Shown in pieces: positions 45,059 through 61,500 of a DNA stretch of 64,000 nucleotides (position 1 is the first letter of the stretch; every line of letters starts with the position of its first letter). The DNA comes from Balanoglossus misakiensis. Taxonomy: Eukaryota; Hemichordata. Below the pieces are notes generated by a model, which saw nothing but the letters and a program-made list of their open reading frames with translations, was not told the DNA's origin and did no database searches. The DNA lies in contig CM082576.2 of the NCBI GenBank assembly GCA_040954595.2, forward strand, positions 6,820,001 through 6,884,000, written 5' to 3'. The translations under genes and the position numbers were made by a program.

Positions 45059-48000
45059 TTATTCTAAGGCGATCTTGCTCACTTCCTTGATGGCTTCAAA
45101 GGTCTCGGTGGCCGTTGGCTCGATTTGGTCCTCAGGTAACAGGAAGCCAAATTCACCAGTGTCGCGCAGTTCGACGGCATGGGTAAGAACAATACCTTCA
45201 GTATCATAACCCCAGTCAATACTGCTACCAGTGGCAACGTCTACAGATGTGACATTTTGAGAAAGAGAGGGGAGAGAGACAGACATACAGAGAGACAGAG
45301 AGAGGGAGAGAGAGAGATAGTATGTTTGTTAACGATTGATAGATAAAAATAATGCCTATAATTTCGATTTACATGTTAAAACTTTATACAATGAACGGAT
45401 CATGAATTCCAGATGATAGCAGGCACAAACTTCCAATCAATATCCAAGTCATCCAATTTTGGGTTATTTCCTGTCTGTTCCCCTGAAATAAAAACAACAC
45501 CTGGAATGATACACTTACAGATGGTGTTTGCGATGGTTCCTGTTTCATAGACAGTTCCGTAGACTGCATTCAGAGCCGCAGCACATCTGTTGTTAGAGTC
45601 AATCTGTCATTGTCAAAGATAAATATGCATGGTTATTTTCGTCGACAATGGTATACGGTCACCTCCAATTTGAATACGCCGCGCCCACATATGGCTGAAA
45701 AGGCGTATTTGAGTATTATAAAGAACATGTGGTATGTTTGTATCCCGCGTTCCATAACAGATTCGAGTTCAATGTCTACGAACCTGTTTGCTGTAATCGG
45801 GATCGAGTGGAAGGGATTTGGTGTAACCGTAGGGGCTCATCCACATTTGTGAGTAGGCGTGGAAGTCGATGAAGACGGCCACATTGGGAGCCAGGCTTGT
45901 TATAAATTTGGATGTAGCGTCTGTCTCCGCCTCGGAGAAAGCGGATGTACCGTGATAAGAATCGGAGCAAGGCATGTCACTGGAACCGGGCACTGGAAAG
46001 AAGACGATACAATCACAGTTGCGAGGACAATATGATTCGACTCCCATTTATAAGCTTATATCTTTCAGGACCCAGGAGTACCTAATAGGCACTGATATGA
46101 AAATAGTTATAATGAGTCTGTGTCCCAAGGCCTAATGACGACGAAAACAGACCACTTTGAACTTCGCTATAACACCATGTAACGTAGTCAGAACCGTTAC
46201 CCGATCACCTGACATTGTGACAGTTTAAAATGTTAATCGATCGGTGGGGCAATAATGACGTTCGCCACCGTCTTATACGATTGGTCAAATCAATATTGAT
46301 TTGGCCAATAACAGCGCAGGAAACGGATCATGAGGCGTGTTTCAAAACTGGTAAGCTTCGAGTGGTTTACTCACTAACACCCCAGGATGCGTCCCAGTTT
46401 CTGTTGGGGTCAGTGCCCATGCATGGCGAGCCGGCGTTAGGAGATCTCGTCTTACGCCACATGCGGTCCTGAAAGAGAAAACATAGGTTTTTGTCAGCGA
46501 TCTTCGACGATTTGTCACAACGACCTTCTATGTTTCTGTCTCTTTTGATTTGATACCGATAAACGGTAAGAAATACAATAGTATAAATGTGAAATTTGCC
46601 TGGCTACTTTTGACTTGTTACTAGAAGATATTGCGGAATTAGTATTTCTGTTTATAGGCTATCAAGTGGCGCAAGCACGGTGCTGACGCATCCCCCTTGC
46701 CTATAAAAAGAACCGAGACAGAACATGCATGATTTTCAACCCTTTTACTTTTTTTTGTCGCTTTCGCGGTAATGATGGATTGGCTATCCGAAAAATGTCT
46801 TACATCAGTCCATGTGAACTCGTATCCGTCTGGGTTGGACGTTGGGGCGATGTAGTAATCGAAGGTGTCCACATAGTTTGTGATTTCAGGGTCGACGCCA
46901 TATCCTTCCAGAAGCTGAAATGATCAACGAATGATATAATACAATGTAATATACCGTGCATATGCACGACCCAGCATGAAGAATGGGCGTATATTGTCCG
47001 GTGGCAAGGGCGCAGTAAAGCCATCCGCCAAATTTTGTGTTACATGTACTTGCCCGACGATGTTGTGTGATGACTATTATCGTCTACTGATAGTAAAATT
47101 TGTAATTTGTCTAGCTATTGTATCTGACCGGGGCGCTTGTTTTATTTTTATACAGCACACAATCGGAGGATACTTACAAATTTCGTTGCGTAGAGCATTG
47201 TGGCAGGCGATACCCATTCACGGGAATGGATGCCACCGATGTAGTACTGTGCCGGTTTGCTAGTTCCGGCTTTGCCAACCTATGAAGTGAACGTGGAAAC
47301 ACGAATTAATGACCGAGTTAAAGACAGTCCCGAAGAGAGATGTCGTCCAAGTCATACGACAGCGTTAATGTGTGTATCTTGATGCCTCCCTTCTCATTCT
47401 GAAAACAAACCAACTTGCCTTTACTCCACGGATTTTGCGCCCCTCGTATGAGGTGCCCACGGTAAATGGTACGGCGATAGAGGGATATTCGAGGCAGATG
47501 TCATCAATCCACTGATCGATCTGAGAAACAAAAATGAAAGATGGGGGTAAAGCCCGTAACATTGATTTGGAGTCCGCGTTTTTTGTGTGTCTGGTGGCAA
47601 AGAGTTACCAGGATAGTTTACCACGCGAGTTGAACAGATAAGTTTGGCTAGTGACAGCACAAATGTGCTTTTTATTTCAATCTTTCCAACAAATGTGCAG
47701 AAAGAAACCTCGACTGGTCACCTGTGCACGTGGTGGTGGAGGTGGTGATGATGATTGGTAGACGAAAACTCTATCATGACAAGATGTTCGGAGGGCTGTT
47801 AAGCTCTAAGTTCTGGCCAACTGGACACATAAAATGCAATACCTCGGCATAGGTGTGGTATATGTTGTAATCAAAAACCAAATCGGGATTTGCCACGCTT
47901 CGCTTCCTGGCATTCTCGGCCATCTGCTCATCAATGACACTCTGGACGTCTTCCATCATGGTCCTGACGTTGAATCCCAACAATCTCAACTGGGAATTGA

Positions 48001-48794
48001 TTTCGCCGAACCTGCTCGGCGAGACCATGATATCAACAGGCACCCCAGTAAAGCTGGCTTCCTTCCAGAACTTCAGCTACGTATAAGGAAAACAATCACA
48101 CAATTAAAAAGAACACACACCCAATCACAAACCGTATTTATTCCAAACAGCTATAGTTTGTTTGCGAAGAAACTAGGTTTTTTTTTGTCTTCTTTTTCGA
48201 TCGCAGCTGGGTTTCAAATTGTCTGTAAACTCGGACAAGTTTGGTTCGTTTATTTTCAAATTCGGGAAAGGTATCCACACACCAGGAAATTATTAAGATT
48301 TATAGGTTGCATAATCCCTCAAACTATTTAATCAGTTTCCGGACCAAGTGCGCCTGTCTGTCTGTCTACCTGACAACCTGTCTGTCTGTCTGTCTCTCTG
48401 TTTCTCTGTCTTTTCCAGCTGTCTGTCAAACTGTCTCTCCATGCATATGGTTTTCTTCTCTTACCTCCAGGTCATTCTCCAGATCACGCAGGTACTCTAC
48501 TTGAGCATTGCTGGTAGGAGTTATACGCAACACATTGTATCTGAAACATGTATTGAAGACCGTTAGGCCCAAAACAACACTTAACACCCATTGCACCTGC
48601 ACGATTTACGTATATTTTTACTATCAAATACGCCGACTCCGATTTCACACAATCGATAAAAGATGTTCTATCGAAAGTATCCAGATGTCCTCTGCATGCG
48701 ATGACACTTGTAAATAAAACAAATCTTACCCTTCGTAACGAGTGACGGCCTCCACCAAGGCGAGACTCAGTGCGACAGTGAGAATCTTCCACAT
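45059..48794 (-). CDS. Secreted zinc procarboxypeptidase, A type (copy 1)
   Basis: Ten minus-strand exons: 48794-48730, 48540-48465, 48076-47843, 47520-47419, 47279-47178, 46914-46804, 46468-46375, 45992-45784, 45603-45519, 45240-45059. They total 1260 bases, 419 residues, the classic length of a pancreatic procarboxypeptidase. A signal peptide (residues 1 to about 16), a propeptide (to about 125) and an M14A catalytic domain are present. By comparison with bovine CPA the zinc ligands are His177 and Glu180 (HSREW) and His306 (DFHAYSQ). Substrate-binding Arg235, Asn252-Arg253 and Tyr360 and the catalytic Glu383 ([14 protein letters not shown]) are present. Ile367 occupies the specificity position that is Ile255 in CPA and Asp in CPB, so hydrophobic C-terminal residues should be preferred. 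Intron 4 uses a GC donor (AAG|GCAAGT). Expected to be secreted and activated by cleavage near residue 125. The donor of exon 7 (GTGAGT) was chosen because it matches the paralogue's 94-base exon. Confidence 0.92.
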
Positions 48795-51162
48795 CTTGGC
48801 TGTACTGTATCCGAACCAAACTATCTGAGGAAAATTTGGTCTGACCCAGCGCGACCTTTGCGATCCCCTTAAATAAGTTTGTCTAATTCACGGGGGGTGC
48901 GTATATTCTCTACGTCTGACGTGTTTTGTTTCGCGGTAAATGCTGGACTGCTGGACTACTAATCATCAGCTGTCGCGAAAAGGAATAAAATTGACATGGC
49001 TTGATTTATGACCAAAATTCTGTGAGTTCTTTCCACAAATTTCCTGCAAAGTCTGGGTTACGACCCCCTGTTATGAAAAGTGCCTCGCGGTTTCATGTAT
49101 ATGGGATTTTTAGCATCCCGAGATTAATCATTTTCCAATATCTTATCGTTGTCTCTGACAACCGGATTGTCCCCGTCTCAAAAAGCCCTTGTTTGAGTTG
49201 TCAAAAGATAAGAGACACGAATATGTCACTTAAAGCTGTATTCATTCTGTTGATCTGAAAATATCGAATAATTTCCTCCGTCATTCCTTTAATTATACTC
49301 GCCGAACGTACTTTGGGCGATGGATAATGATGGATATGGTATAGGTAAATTCTACGTATTTACCTAAGTTTACATGTGTCGCCATTTTTTGGAGAAGAAG
49401 CATTATATCATAAGAAAAATAGCTTAGAGAACGCAAGGTCACAGAGGATTGCCACAGCAACGGCACTTTTTCTTGATAACTATTTTGGCGCCAAAAATGA
49501 GGAAGTGTGGCACAGCTGTTTTGGACATACAGCTATGAAAAAAATATTCACGGTTTTCATGGCAATTCAGTGCGGGCATGAAATGAAATGACAATCATGT
49601 ACTGATGACGTGTGGTTTCTGTTTTTTCCACAAAATACTGTATTATCCGCGTATTTCAATAATTATCTTTCATTATGAGTTTATATTTTCTACCAACTTT
49701 GTCTCCTACACACGAACTCAAAATCTGGGGTTTTAGTCGTCTTTCTGTGTGGTCGGTTACATTTTAATGATTTCTTCACCTGGCCAAGTGTTTGCTTTGC
49801 AGAAATCAGGTCAGGGCACGCAAAGGTTTTCAGCAGTGCGTGTGTCAGGCGCAAGAGGACTGTCAGGGACACGATAAACCGTGAAATCTTGTTACTGAGT
49901 GATACAGCGTTCGTGTTAAAAAAACAGATGATAAAGTAATCGCGGCCAAAGAACTCCGTAACGGCTGCCATGTGTTGCCTTTCTCAACAAAGATAGGATC
50001 ATGCCACCCTTCCACTGTACAGGTTGCGGTGACCGGTATTCGACCGAGATCCACACAGAGTTGAGAGTGCAGAGAATTAGTCCTACATCGCGACTTTTAT
50101 CAATTTCAGACTCGCGAGCCATCAAATATTATCGTCGTCCACAAACACATCTGAAATATTTAAAAGTCCTCATGCGGGATATCTAAACAAACAGAACACC
50201 ACAATAGATAGTGGACTATTATTAGACTCCTAAATGGTGACCTTACAATAAACAAAATTAATTCGTTTGCGTGGACGCTTAGGGACACAGAAAACAAGAC
50301 ATTTTATCATATCTCCGCACAACGAAAAGTGATTAGCGAGATAAAGAGGCTTGTTTTTGGAACAAGCAGGTGTCAGTTTCCCACCTGTCTCACTGATGGT
50401 TGTCTAAAATTGTCCGTTTATCCCTCCATTCAAATTTTAACATTTGAGATGATGCATGCTGATTTGGGGGGAAGTTCATGTACTCTGTCAATTAGAGAGC
50501 ACGCGTTTAGTGAGTGTACATTCTTTTAATTTGGATTTTGGACGCCAGGTGTCTTGAGATAAATTCCACTTTGTATGATGCAACAAAAAATGGTTGGTAT
50601 TTTGGTTGTGTGATGTGGCGTGTATTTGCTGTGAGAAAGTGCAAAGGTTTACACGAAAATCAGTAACTGTTTCAATTACTGTGGTACAGAATCAATGTTC
50701 ATGGACTTCTCTTGACAGTTTGTTCCATCTATAAGCACAATACCGTGCCGGTGGACACAAATTGAACAGTTTTAGTTACCCGCCTCTGCTGTAATACGGG
50801 ATAGAATATGCATTTAGCGCCCCCAAGCGTTGATTGGCGTACATGCATTTGCATACGCGTGAGGGCGACCCGCACGAGTGTCCCAGAGACTCCCATGTGC
50901 CGTAGTACGGTATACACGATTCCAAAACCCATTTTTTGAATAATTCCAGTTTTAATTATTACAATGATAGAAGATCAATATATAAACATTCAAAGTAAGA
51001 AACCTGGATATTCAATTTCATAAGAAAATATATTTAACATCGCTTTGAGCGATGTTTTTCCGTTTACAATACTGGAACAAACTCTGTTGTAGTAATATCG
51101 TCGGTCAAAAGTGAATGTGCGAAGTTTCACTTTCCGTCACGTGACTCGGCATTGATTTCTGT
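48795..51162. other. Spacer between the two carboxypeptidase genes
   Basis: Carries the carboxypeptidase 1 promoter on the left and the carboxypeptidase 2 3' UTR on the right (minus-strand ATTAAA at 50951-50956 is a possible poly(A) signal). The remainder is AT-rich with no recognisable exon, RNA gene or transposon. A GGGGGCGCTAA motif lies near 50815 on the minus strand. Confidence 0.45.
48868..48878 (-). promoter_or_regulatory. TATA-like box of carboxypeptidase 1
   Basis: CTTATTTAAGG on the minus strand, about 75 bases before the ATG at 48794. Initiation some 30 bases downstream would leave a 5' UTR of about 45 bases. TATA-type promoters suit strongly expressed digestive enzyme genes. Based on motif and spacing only. 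Confidence 0.4.
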
Positions 51163-55309
<4,147 letters not shown>

Positions 55310-56469
55310 TTCACCTGCCATACCATACAACTGCGCACTTCTCGGTAAACAAAAACACGTCTTTCAACGTTTGGGTTTGATTTCGTTTGCTCTGCCCGGG
55401 GGCGCACAACTGTAATGGTATGGAAAGTAACCGGTTAATCTTACAGTTTCATTCAACCATTTATGGGCAAGCCGTTACCTCCAGTTAACGACTGCGCTCT
55501 GTTTTCCACACACCCTTTTCACCAACACTTACCTGAGCTTACGATGACTGAGATAATTACGAACGTGCGTGAAATTGTGACTCATGTGACACAGAAATTG
55601 TGACCCATTCCGACTAAATATCTTCAGGGTGAGCGGCGAACATCATTCCCGGCGCTGGAATACGTAAACGATTCTTCCGCATCACTTATAAAATGGATGC
55701 GCTGGGATTCACGTGTTTGCTTGTCAAGCTGTTCCCTCGACGACGCGCACGCACCCGAGTCATCAGATATCACAACGCACACATCGTATAAAGCTTTACT
55801 GATGAAAATTTAAATCCGACTGACAACTGTCGCAGTTTATCATATATCATGCAAACGATCGCACGATAATCGTTCGAGCTGAATTGTGTTTCTTTCGCGA
55901 ATGGTTAAACAGCATCCATTGATCAAATTTACACATAAAAGTGTTGTTTCTTTGCAAAGGAAGGAGACAGAGGATCGTTGGCTACGGTGTAGGTACATTC
56001 GCTCTCTTTATGCCAAAAGGAGTTGATCCTTGACCCGTGATAAACGTAATCCACTAGAGTGTTTGTGTCTCCGGCTGTTGCTATTATTCGTCGAAAATAC
56101 TACGTCACCAATTCTGCCGCGACGATGTTAATAGCCGTTTGCGAGTGGTGCGGAAAATTCAAATCACTGACGCGAATCGTAATGGTCCCATAGCATTACA
56201 TTACATTACATTTGAATTGCAAAAACTGGGAAATGATAACTAAAGCACAGGAATTCGTTTAAAAATTTTATTGATACAGCAACAGAGGTTAAATACACCG
56301 AAGTGTAACAGAACAATTTGGCAACAGTTGATTACAACTCTGAAAGACAACCGGAACTTGGCAACTCGGGTACATGTGACGTCATTCGCATTCTTCTTCA
56401 TCTCCACCGACTGGTGGCGGTGTTTCATCTTTACCAACAGGTGGCAGTGTTCGCAAAGAACCATCACGC
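55310..56469. other. Spacer between carboxypeptidase 2 and the first receptor-like gene
   Basis: Contains the presumed promoter of the minus-strand carboxypeptidase 2 (first few hundred bases) and the 3' end of the receptor gene. Moderately CpG-containing between 55600 and 56180, with a short ACATTACATTACATT tandem at about 56194. No coding exon is recognised. Confidence 0.45.
56267..56272 (-). terminator. Candidate poly(A) signal, receptor-like gene 1
   Basis: AATAAA on the minus strand, about 200 bases after the stop codon at 56470. Confidence 0.35.
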
Positions 56470-58915
56470 CTATATCATTTGCGTGACTAATGCGAAGTAG
56501 GTAACAAGTACGCTAATCATCTAGAAAACAAATCAATATATAAGATATCGAGATTACGGAATAGTACATCTGAAAGGACAAATATGGTATGAGTCTCATG
56601 TTTAATATGTGTAGTATAATTCAGTGTTCAGCTTTGTTCGTTCAATGCAAAAGCAAAGCACTTCGGGCTGGTGGTCTGAAGGCACTCCGCTAGAGGGCGA
56701 TCTTCAACATTCTGGAAAAACTATCCAAAAGTTTATGCTAGTCTCGCACAGAAATCGAAAAATAAGTCTTACCGTCAGAAGCAATTTTTTTGTCACGGGA
56801 ATAAGGTTCCATATTGTTAGAGCAATGGGCTCGCCGTTCAACTTTGCAAGAAAAAGGCCGATCTGTAAGACATAACATAACAGGCAGAAAAATTAATATT
56901 TTGATGAAACAAAAATATAATTATAACGCTTCACCGACATCATTAACGATATAGATTTCACTGACAATAATTGCAGTCATACAAGGCTTGCAGGCAAGAC
57001 CTGTTATTGTACAAATCGCAGTGTATACAATAATGAATCAGTTAGGGCCTAGAATCTAGTAGGACAAACCTGTAACATTCTGTGGTTGTCTACGCTGTGT
57101 CGAAGAGAAATATCATGTAGGCAGTGTACGGCAGAATGTGCCTATGAACGAGAGAAGAGATGGTAAAATGTGATTCCATGCTATGATGGCTGCAACGGGT
57201 ACTTGTAAGCGGGCACATTGACGTCATCTACATATATCTATTGTTGTTTGAGGCAGTCAAGGATAAAATTAGAAGTTTTGTTAATCTAGGATACATTTGA
57301 AAATATTTCTTTGAAAATCTTTCTATGTCATCAATCAGGGTTGGTATTTTGCCTCCTGCACCGATTGGCTTGCTCGCCTTAGAGGGCGTAAAAACCACGG
57401 TCACTCCACGTTTTGGACTTACGTGGACGGCCACCGAATAACCAGATAAATTTTTGCAACACAATGATGACATAAGTTCCAAATAAAGACATCGAGTTAA
57501 TTTTGGCGGTATCCTCATTATATATACGACTCATGAGATTCAAATACATGTATGGTCGCCAATCTCTGTGTTAACTCTTTGGAGAAAAGTTTAAGTGTTC
57601 ATTTTTGTGAAAACAAGGATTGTTAAAACTCTGTAATTCTGTTTTAAAAGGATACCTCATAGACCTCAATCTTTGCAGCAAAAGACTGACAAGTATGGAG
57701 GACTTTCATATTTTATTATTATCTGCATACTACGAATATGAATAGCCCCTTTACCTTTTCATTCAAGCAAGCAGCAAACCATGTTATCATAGCGACGTTT
57801 ACGAAATTGATGAAGAGCCAAAAGACAACCAGTGTGGACATGAACGGACTGAAAGGGTATTTGATGATGAGCAGGTGGTACAGCAAGAAACACGCCAACG
57901 GTAAATTGGACGCCAAAGCGATCATGTTGAGGAACGATAAGATGTCGTCTGCGTGCCTGACCGAGCGACTGAGATGTTGGTGCTCTGTGCGGAATGTTTC
58001 CAGGTTCGCCAGGTTCCCGTCCCTTATGTGGCGGGAGAGATTTTTCTCCAACTTTGTGAACTGCCTGCGCAGTTGCAGGGAGATGACGCATGAGAAGGCG
58101 ATGGGAAACACCCAAGACGCAGAGGCCACTATGTATCCGGCGATAACCGGCGCATGTATCGCCGGGTGGTTGCGCAGGTCAAAAGGCGCCAGGAAAATGC
58201 TGGTCTCATTGCGGGTCGCCTCCAAAGGTCCGTACAGAAAAAACGTAATAGCGGACACGTTTAACGAGGCGAAGCCGAGGCAGACGACAAGAAACACCAG
58301 GACCCTCTTCCTCAGCCACCGGTAGTCGACGCTGAGCCCAAGACAAAGACTGAAGGGGCTTTGGCAGTGTTCCTGAAAATGACGAAAGAAGACGGCAAAT
58401 TTGGGCGACGCGCTCAGGTAGAAACACACGGATGCGTTGATGGCGCACTGCCACAGCCAAACGCTGGACGCGATTTTAGCAATGTAGAACTGCTCGCCCG
58501 TCCTTTCCCCAGACCAAAAACTCGACAGCGACCTGGAGAAGTTAGCCCATCCGAGGAGGATGACGAGCGAAGAGTACAGTGCACACAGACGCTGTTTTGC
58601 TTTCCCGCTCTCGTTCCTCTTTTCTGCTGGCGGGAAATGGTAAAGTCCGAAGATGGCCATACCGACAAGGAGTGGCTTCAGAGCTCTGTACAGCGTCGAA
58701 GTCTCTAGACGGTTATTGCCGGCGCGAGCACCCGTCCCGTTTTGAAAACCATTTTCAATATCCACGTTTGTATCCGACTGCTGGGTAACACCGTTCCTCG
58801 CCGTATCGAGATGTGCAACGTAGTTGTTAACGGCCATGGCGTTCGCGATCACTCGGTCAGACCGAATGTAGCTCGCGTAGTTCGGTTCGTACGGTTTGTC
58901 GAAGCCCCCATTCAT
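56470..58915 (-). CDS. Gustatory-receptor-like (GRL) seven-helix protein 1
   Basis: Four minus-strand exons, 58915-57755, 57141-57070, 56862-56773 and 56520-56470, all joined in phase 0, give 457 residues. Exon 1 encodes a long soluble N-terminus and about six hydrophobic helices. Exons 2-4 (24, 30 and 16 codons plus stop) encode the linker and last helix. The end reads TYFALVTQMI, a variant of the TYhhhhhQF signature in helix 7 of arthropod gustatory receptors. Exon 2 opens with AHS and exon 3 ends KLLLT, as in the paralogue at 59647. The N-terminal YRALKPLLVGMAIFGLY segment is also shared. These proteins are expected to be ion-channel-type receptors with an intracellular N-terminus. The ATG at 58915 is preferred over the in-frame ATG at 58999 because a TATA box lies only about 15 bases before the latter. 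Ligand unknown. Confidence 0.85.
57228..57518 (-). other. Open frame inside receptor intron 1, probably not a gene
   Basis: A 96-codon minus-strand frame lies wholly in the intron between receptor exons 1 and 2. It shows no family resemblance, no signal peptide and no membrane helix. Most likely chance; listed because it is the longest unexplained frame in this gene. Confidence 0.2.
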
Positions 58916-59011
58916 CTTCAAGATGAATGTTGTCCCCGTCGTATACCGCTGAGATTTTAACCGCTGGAAAAACAGACCGGGGTTGAAGATCGAATGCAAG
59001 GACCAAACGAA

Positions 59012-59020
59012 GGTATATAA
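59012..59020 (-). promoter_or_regulatory. TATA box of receptor-like gene 1
   Basis: TTATATACC on the minus strand. Initiation 25-30 bases downstream falls near 58988, after the first in-frame ATG (58999) and before the second (58915), which supports the shorter protein. Confidence 0.45.
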
Positions 59021-59646
59021 CAGTCAAGCGGCGTATTGGCGCAGTCGATTAGAGAAGCTTTATTCGTCAAATGGAAAATGATTTGCTGGTCACTACGTGT
59101 ACATGGCAAATACTACGACCTTTCATTACATAACATATTGTGTGGGAGGGATGTGGTTTCAACCAATATCGTTTATGATGCGATAGAAATGAAACAAGTT
59201 AATTGGCTGCACCCTCATTCTTGTGAATAAATGGTTCCAAGTGCTCAAACACGACAGCGTCTGTTTAGAATATGATTGTAAATAATCACATCTTGCGTCA
59301 AATTTTGGATCGTATCCCTTTAAGCATATTTCCATCACTGGCCATTAGCATGAATTCTTGGTTCATACGCAATTTGCAAGAAATAACGGTATCGCCACAG
59401 AAAATTACAACCCGCGAAAATATAAAATCTGCCTACATTTGCATGAACAACTATATAGGAGTGACGAATTAAATTATGAATATCGATTAAGACCATTCAA
59501 CTCAATGACTATCCTAATTTGTCAATAAACTTATACGTGTCTGTGAGCTATGAAATCATTAAACCTTAATTTATCTCATTCGAATACAAAGCAAAATTGA
59601 CCTCTATGCTCTTACTTCTACAGTGTGAGAAAAGATGCCCTGCCAA

Positions 59647-60328
59647 TTATTGAAATTGCATCAACAATGTGAAGTATGTAGCGAATAGGCCAGCCACCTG
59701 GAATTTAAAAAAAATCAGAAATCATAAGAATATGCACACGATATTCATATTGGATGTTCAAGGCACCATTTGTTATTGAAAAAAACATGGCGTGTTGGGT
59801 ATTAATACGTTTCCGTTACGAAATAAATAAAGATTGTCCACATTTTGCACGTGGCGGTGAATCATGATAGATGGAGTTCATTCTCTACAGCTAGGTTTCC
59901 ATGGCTACTTACTGTCAAGATGACCCCCTTAGTTACAATGACCAGTCCCATTGCGCTTATTCCCACTGCAGGACCTGTCAGCTTACTCAGTAACATGCTC
60001 ATCTGCAGGAGCAAGAGATTCTGCTGTTAAAAGTCTTATCTGGGATAGACTTTTCCTTGACTTTCAAGGTGACGTGTTTATGGCAGGGGGGATGAACAGA
60101 ACACGTTTTGTTTTGCAATGTTTTTGTCTTAAATTTCATGTCACATGCAGATTCGTCTCTCTAAAGCTTACCTGAAAATGCGAAGCAGTGATTGGTTCTT
60201 GTATTCGAACGGAGTGTACAATTCCTAGTAGTGAGTGGGCCTGTTGGGATAACACAATAAAGTGTTACAAGTGGTCTGATTACAAATGATGATGATGGTG
60301 GTGGTGGTGGTGGTAGTGGTGGTGGTGG

Positions 60329-60372
<44 letters not shown>

Positions 60373-61500
60373 GTGATGGTGATGTACCTTATCGTTGACT
60401 TCTGCGGAAAACCATGAAATCATGGCCACGTTGGCTGCGTGAAACATCGTCCAACAGCAGGTCATGGTCACGGTGCTGGGGCTCCCGACTCTCACGAAGA
60501 GAAGTTGATACAAGAGAAACATGGCCAAGGGGATGTTGGTCAGGTATGCCATAAACGTGAACGCCGAGAACACGGAGTCGGCGATTTCGACGGCTTCGCA
60601 GAGGTGGAGGTGACGAATGCGAAAGTGCTCCAGTTCTTGGACAAACCCGCCGTGGCGCATTACGTCGTCTGAAAAGTTCTTGGCCAACAACTCGAAGTGT
60701 TTGATGAGTACCAGGCACATGATGATGAAGAAGAGGAAGGGGAACAGCCAGGCAGCGGTGCTGTAAGCGTGCACGACCAAAAGAGCGCTGGCCGCCCCGC
60801 GGGAATTCCACGGCGCCGTGAACAAACCCTCGAAGCCAGGGATTTCTGTGCTTATGGTGATGTAAGCGGTGAATGCTACGTTGAAAAGGATGAGCACCCA
60901 GCAGGCAATAGTGATGAACACAGCTCTCTTCGATAGCCATTTGTAAATTGGCGCGTGGGACAACTCACTTGCCTCGAAACCGTCGCAGAACGCGTGCCAG
61001 TGGAGAAGAAACCTCGGTAGCTTGGGTGCATGCATGCAGGCGATGAACATGACGGTAGCGTTAAAGGCACACTGAAATAGCCACGTGCCTACTATAGCCA
61101 TCAAGTAGATCTGCCCGTCCACTTCGCCGACAAAGAATCCAGGTATGTACCGCAGGAAATACAACCACAGACAACCCGTGGTGAAAAGATTGTACAGCCA
61201 GGCAAAACTACAGCCGAATTTCCACGAAGGACCCCGGTCGACGCCGGCCATGAGGTGGCCCTGTACGACAAAGTCGGACTGGAGAGTGGGTTCGTGAAAT
61301 AAACCCAAGATCTTCATGCTTACGATGAGGGGCCGGAGAGCGCGATACAGGCTAACGTCGCATGCTTTGCGGCGACTTACAGAAGCCCCGCCATCCCTGC
61401 TTGCGTCTGCGCTATCTCGGTGCGGACTCGATGTTTCGCCCGGTCCAACCCACCTTCGCGCCCGTGACTGCACCGCCTGTTCAGTGTCGCCCATCTCCAT
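59647..61500 (-). CDS. Gustatory-receptor-like (GRL) seven-helix protein 2
   Basis: Four minus-strand exons, 61500-60388, 60240-60172, 60002-59913 and 59697-59647, joined in phase 0, give 440 residues. Exon 1 carries a roughly 50-residue charged N-terminus, the YRALRPLIVSMKILGLF segment and six hydrophobic helices, ending at AEVNDK. Exon 2 (AHSLLGIVHSVRIQ) and exon 3 (LTGPAVGISAMGLVIVTKG) resemble the C-terminal exons of arthropod gustatory receptors, and exon 4 ends in TYFTLLMQFQ, an exact TYhhhhhQF signature. One long first exon followed by three short exons with phase-0 introns is the arrangement regarded as ancestral for this superfamily. A (GAT/GGT)n microsatellite starts right at the exon 1 donor; reading through it would add a spurious His tail, which is not part of the protein. 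Probably a plasma-membrane chemoreceptor or ligand-gated channel; ligand and tissue unknown. Confidence 0.88.
60286..60385. repeat. Compound (GAT)n/(GGT)n microsatellite abutting the exon 1 donor
   Basis: About 100 bases of GATGAT and GGTGGT units. Read on the minus strand, the intron begins GTACATCACCATC, so the donor site merges into the repeat. Length changes here could affect splicing or extend the frame. Confidence 0.95.

Noticed and set aside
46380-46386. Alternative donor TGGG|GTGTTA for carboxypeptidase 1 exon 7
   Set aside because: GTGAGT six bases on is a much better donor and gives the same 94-base exon as the paralogue.
47425-47430. GT donor (GGA|GTAAAG) for carboxypeptidase 1 exon 4
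   Set aside because: It also keeps frame, but removes two residues conserved in the family, and the paralogue can only use the GC donor.
57738-58325. 195-codon plus-strand frame
   Set aside because: It is the antisense shadow of receptor 1 exon 1 and has no family resemblance.
60280-61500. Single 406-residue frame ending in a long poly-His tail
   Set aside because: The His tail is translation of a microsatellite lying beyond a good donor at 60388; the remaining exons with TYFTLLMQFQ complete the receptor.
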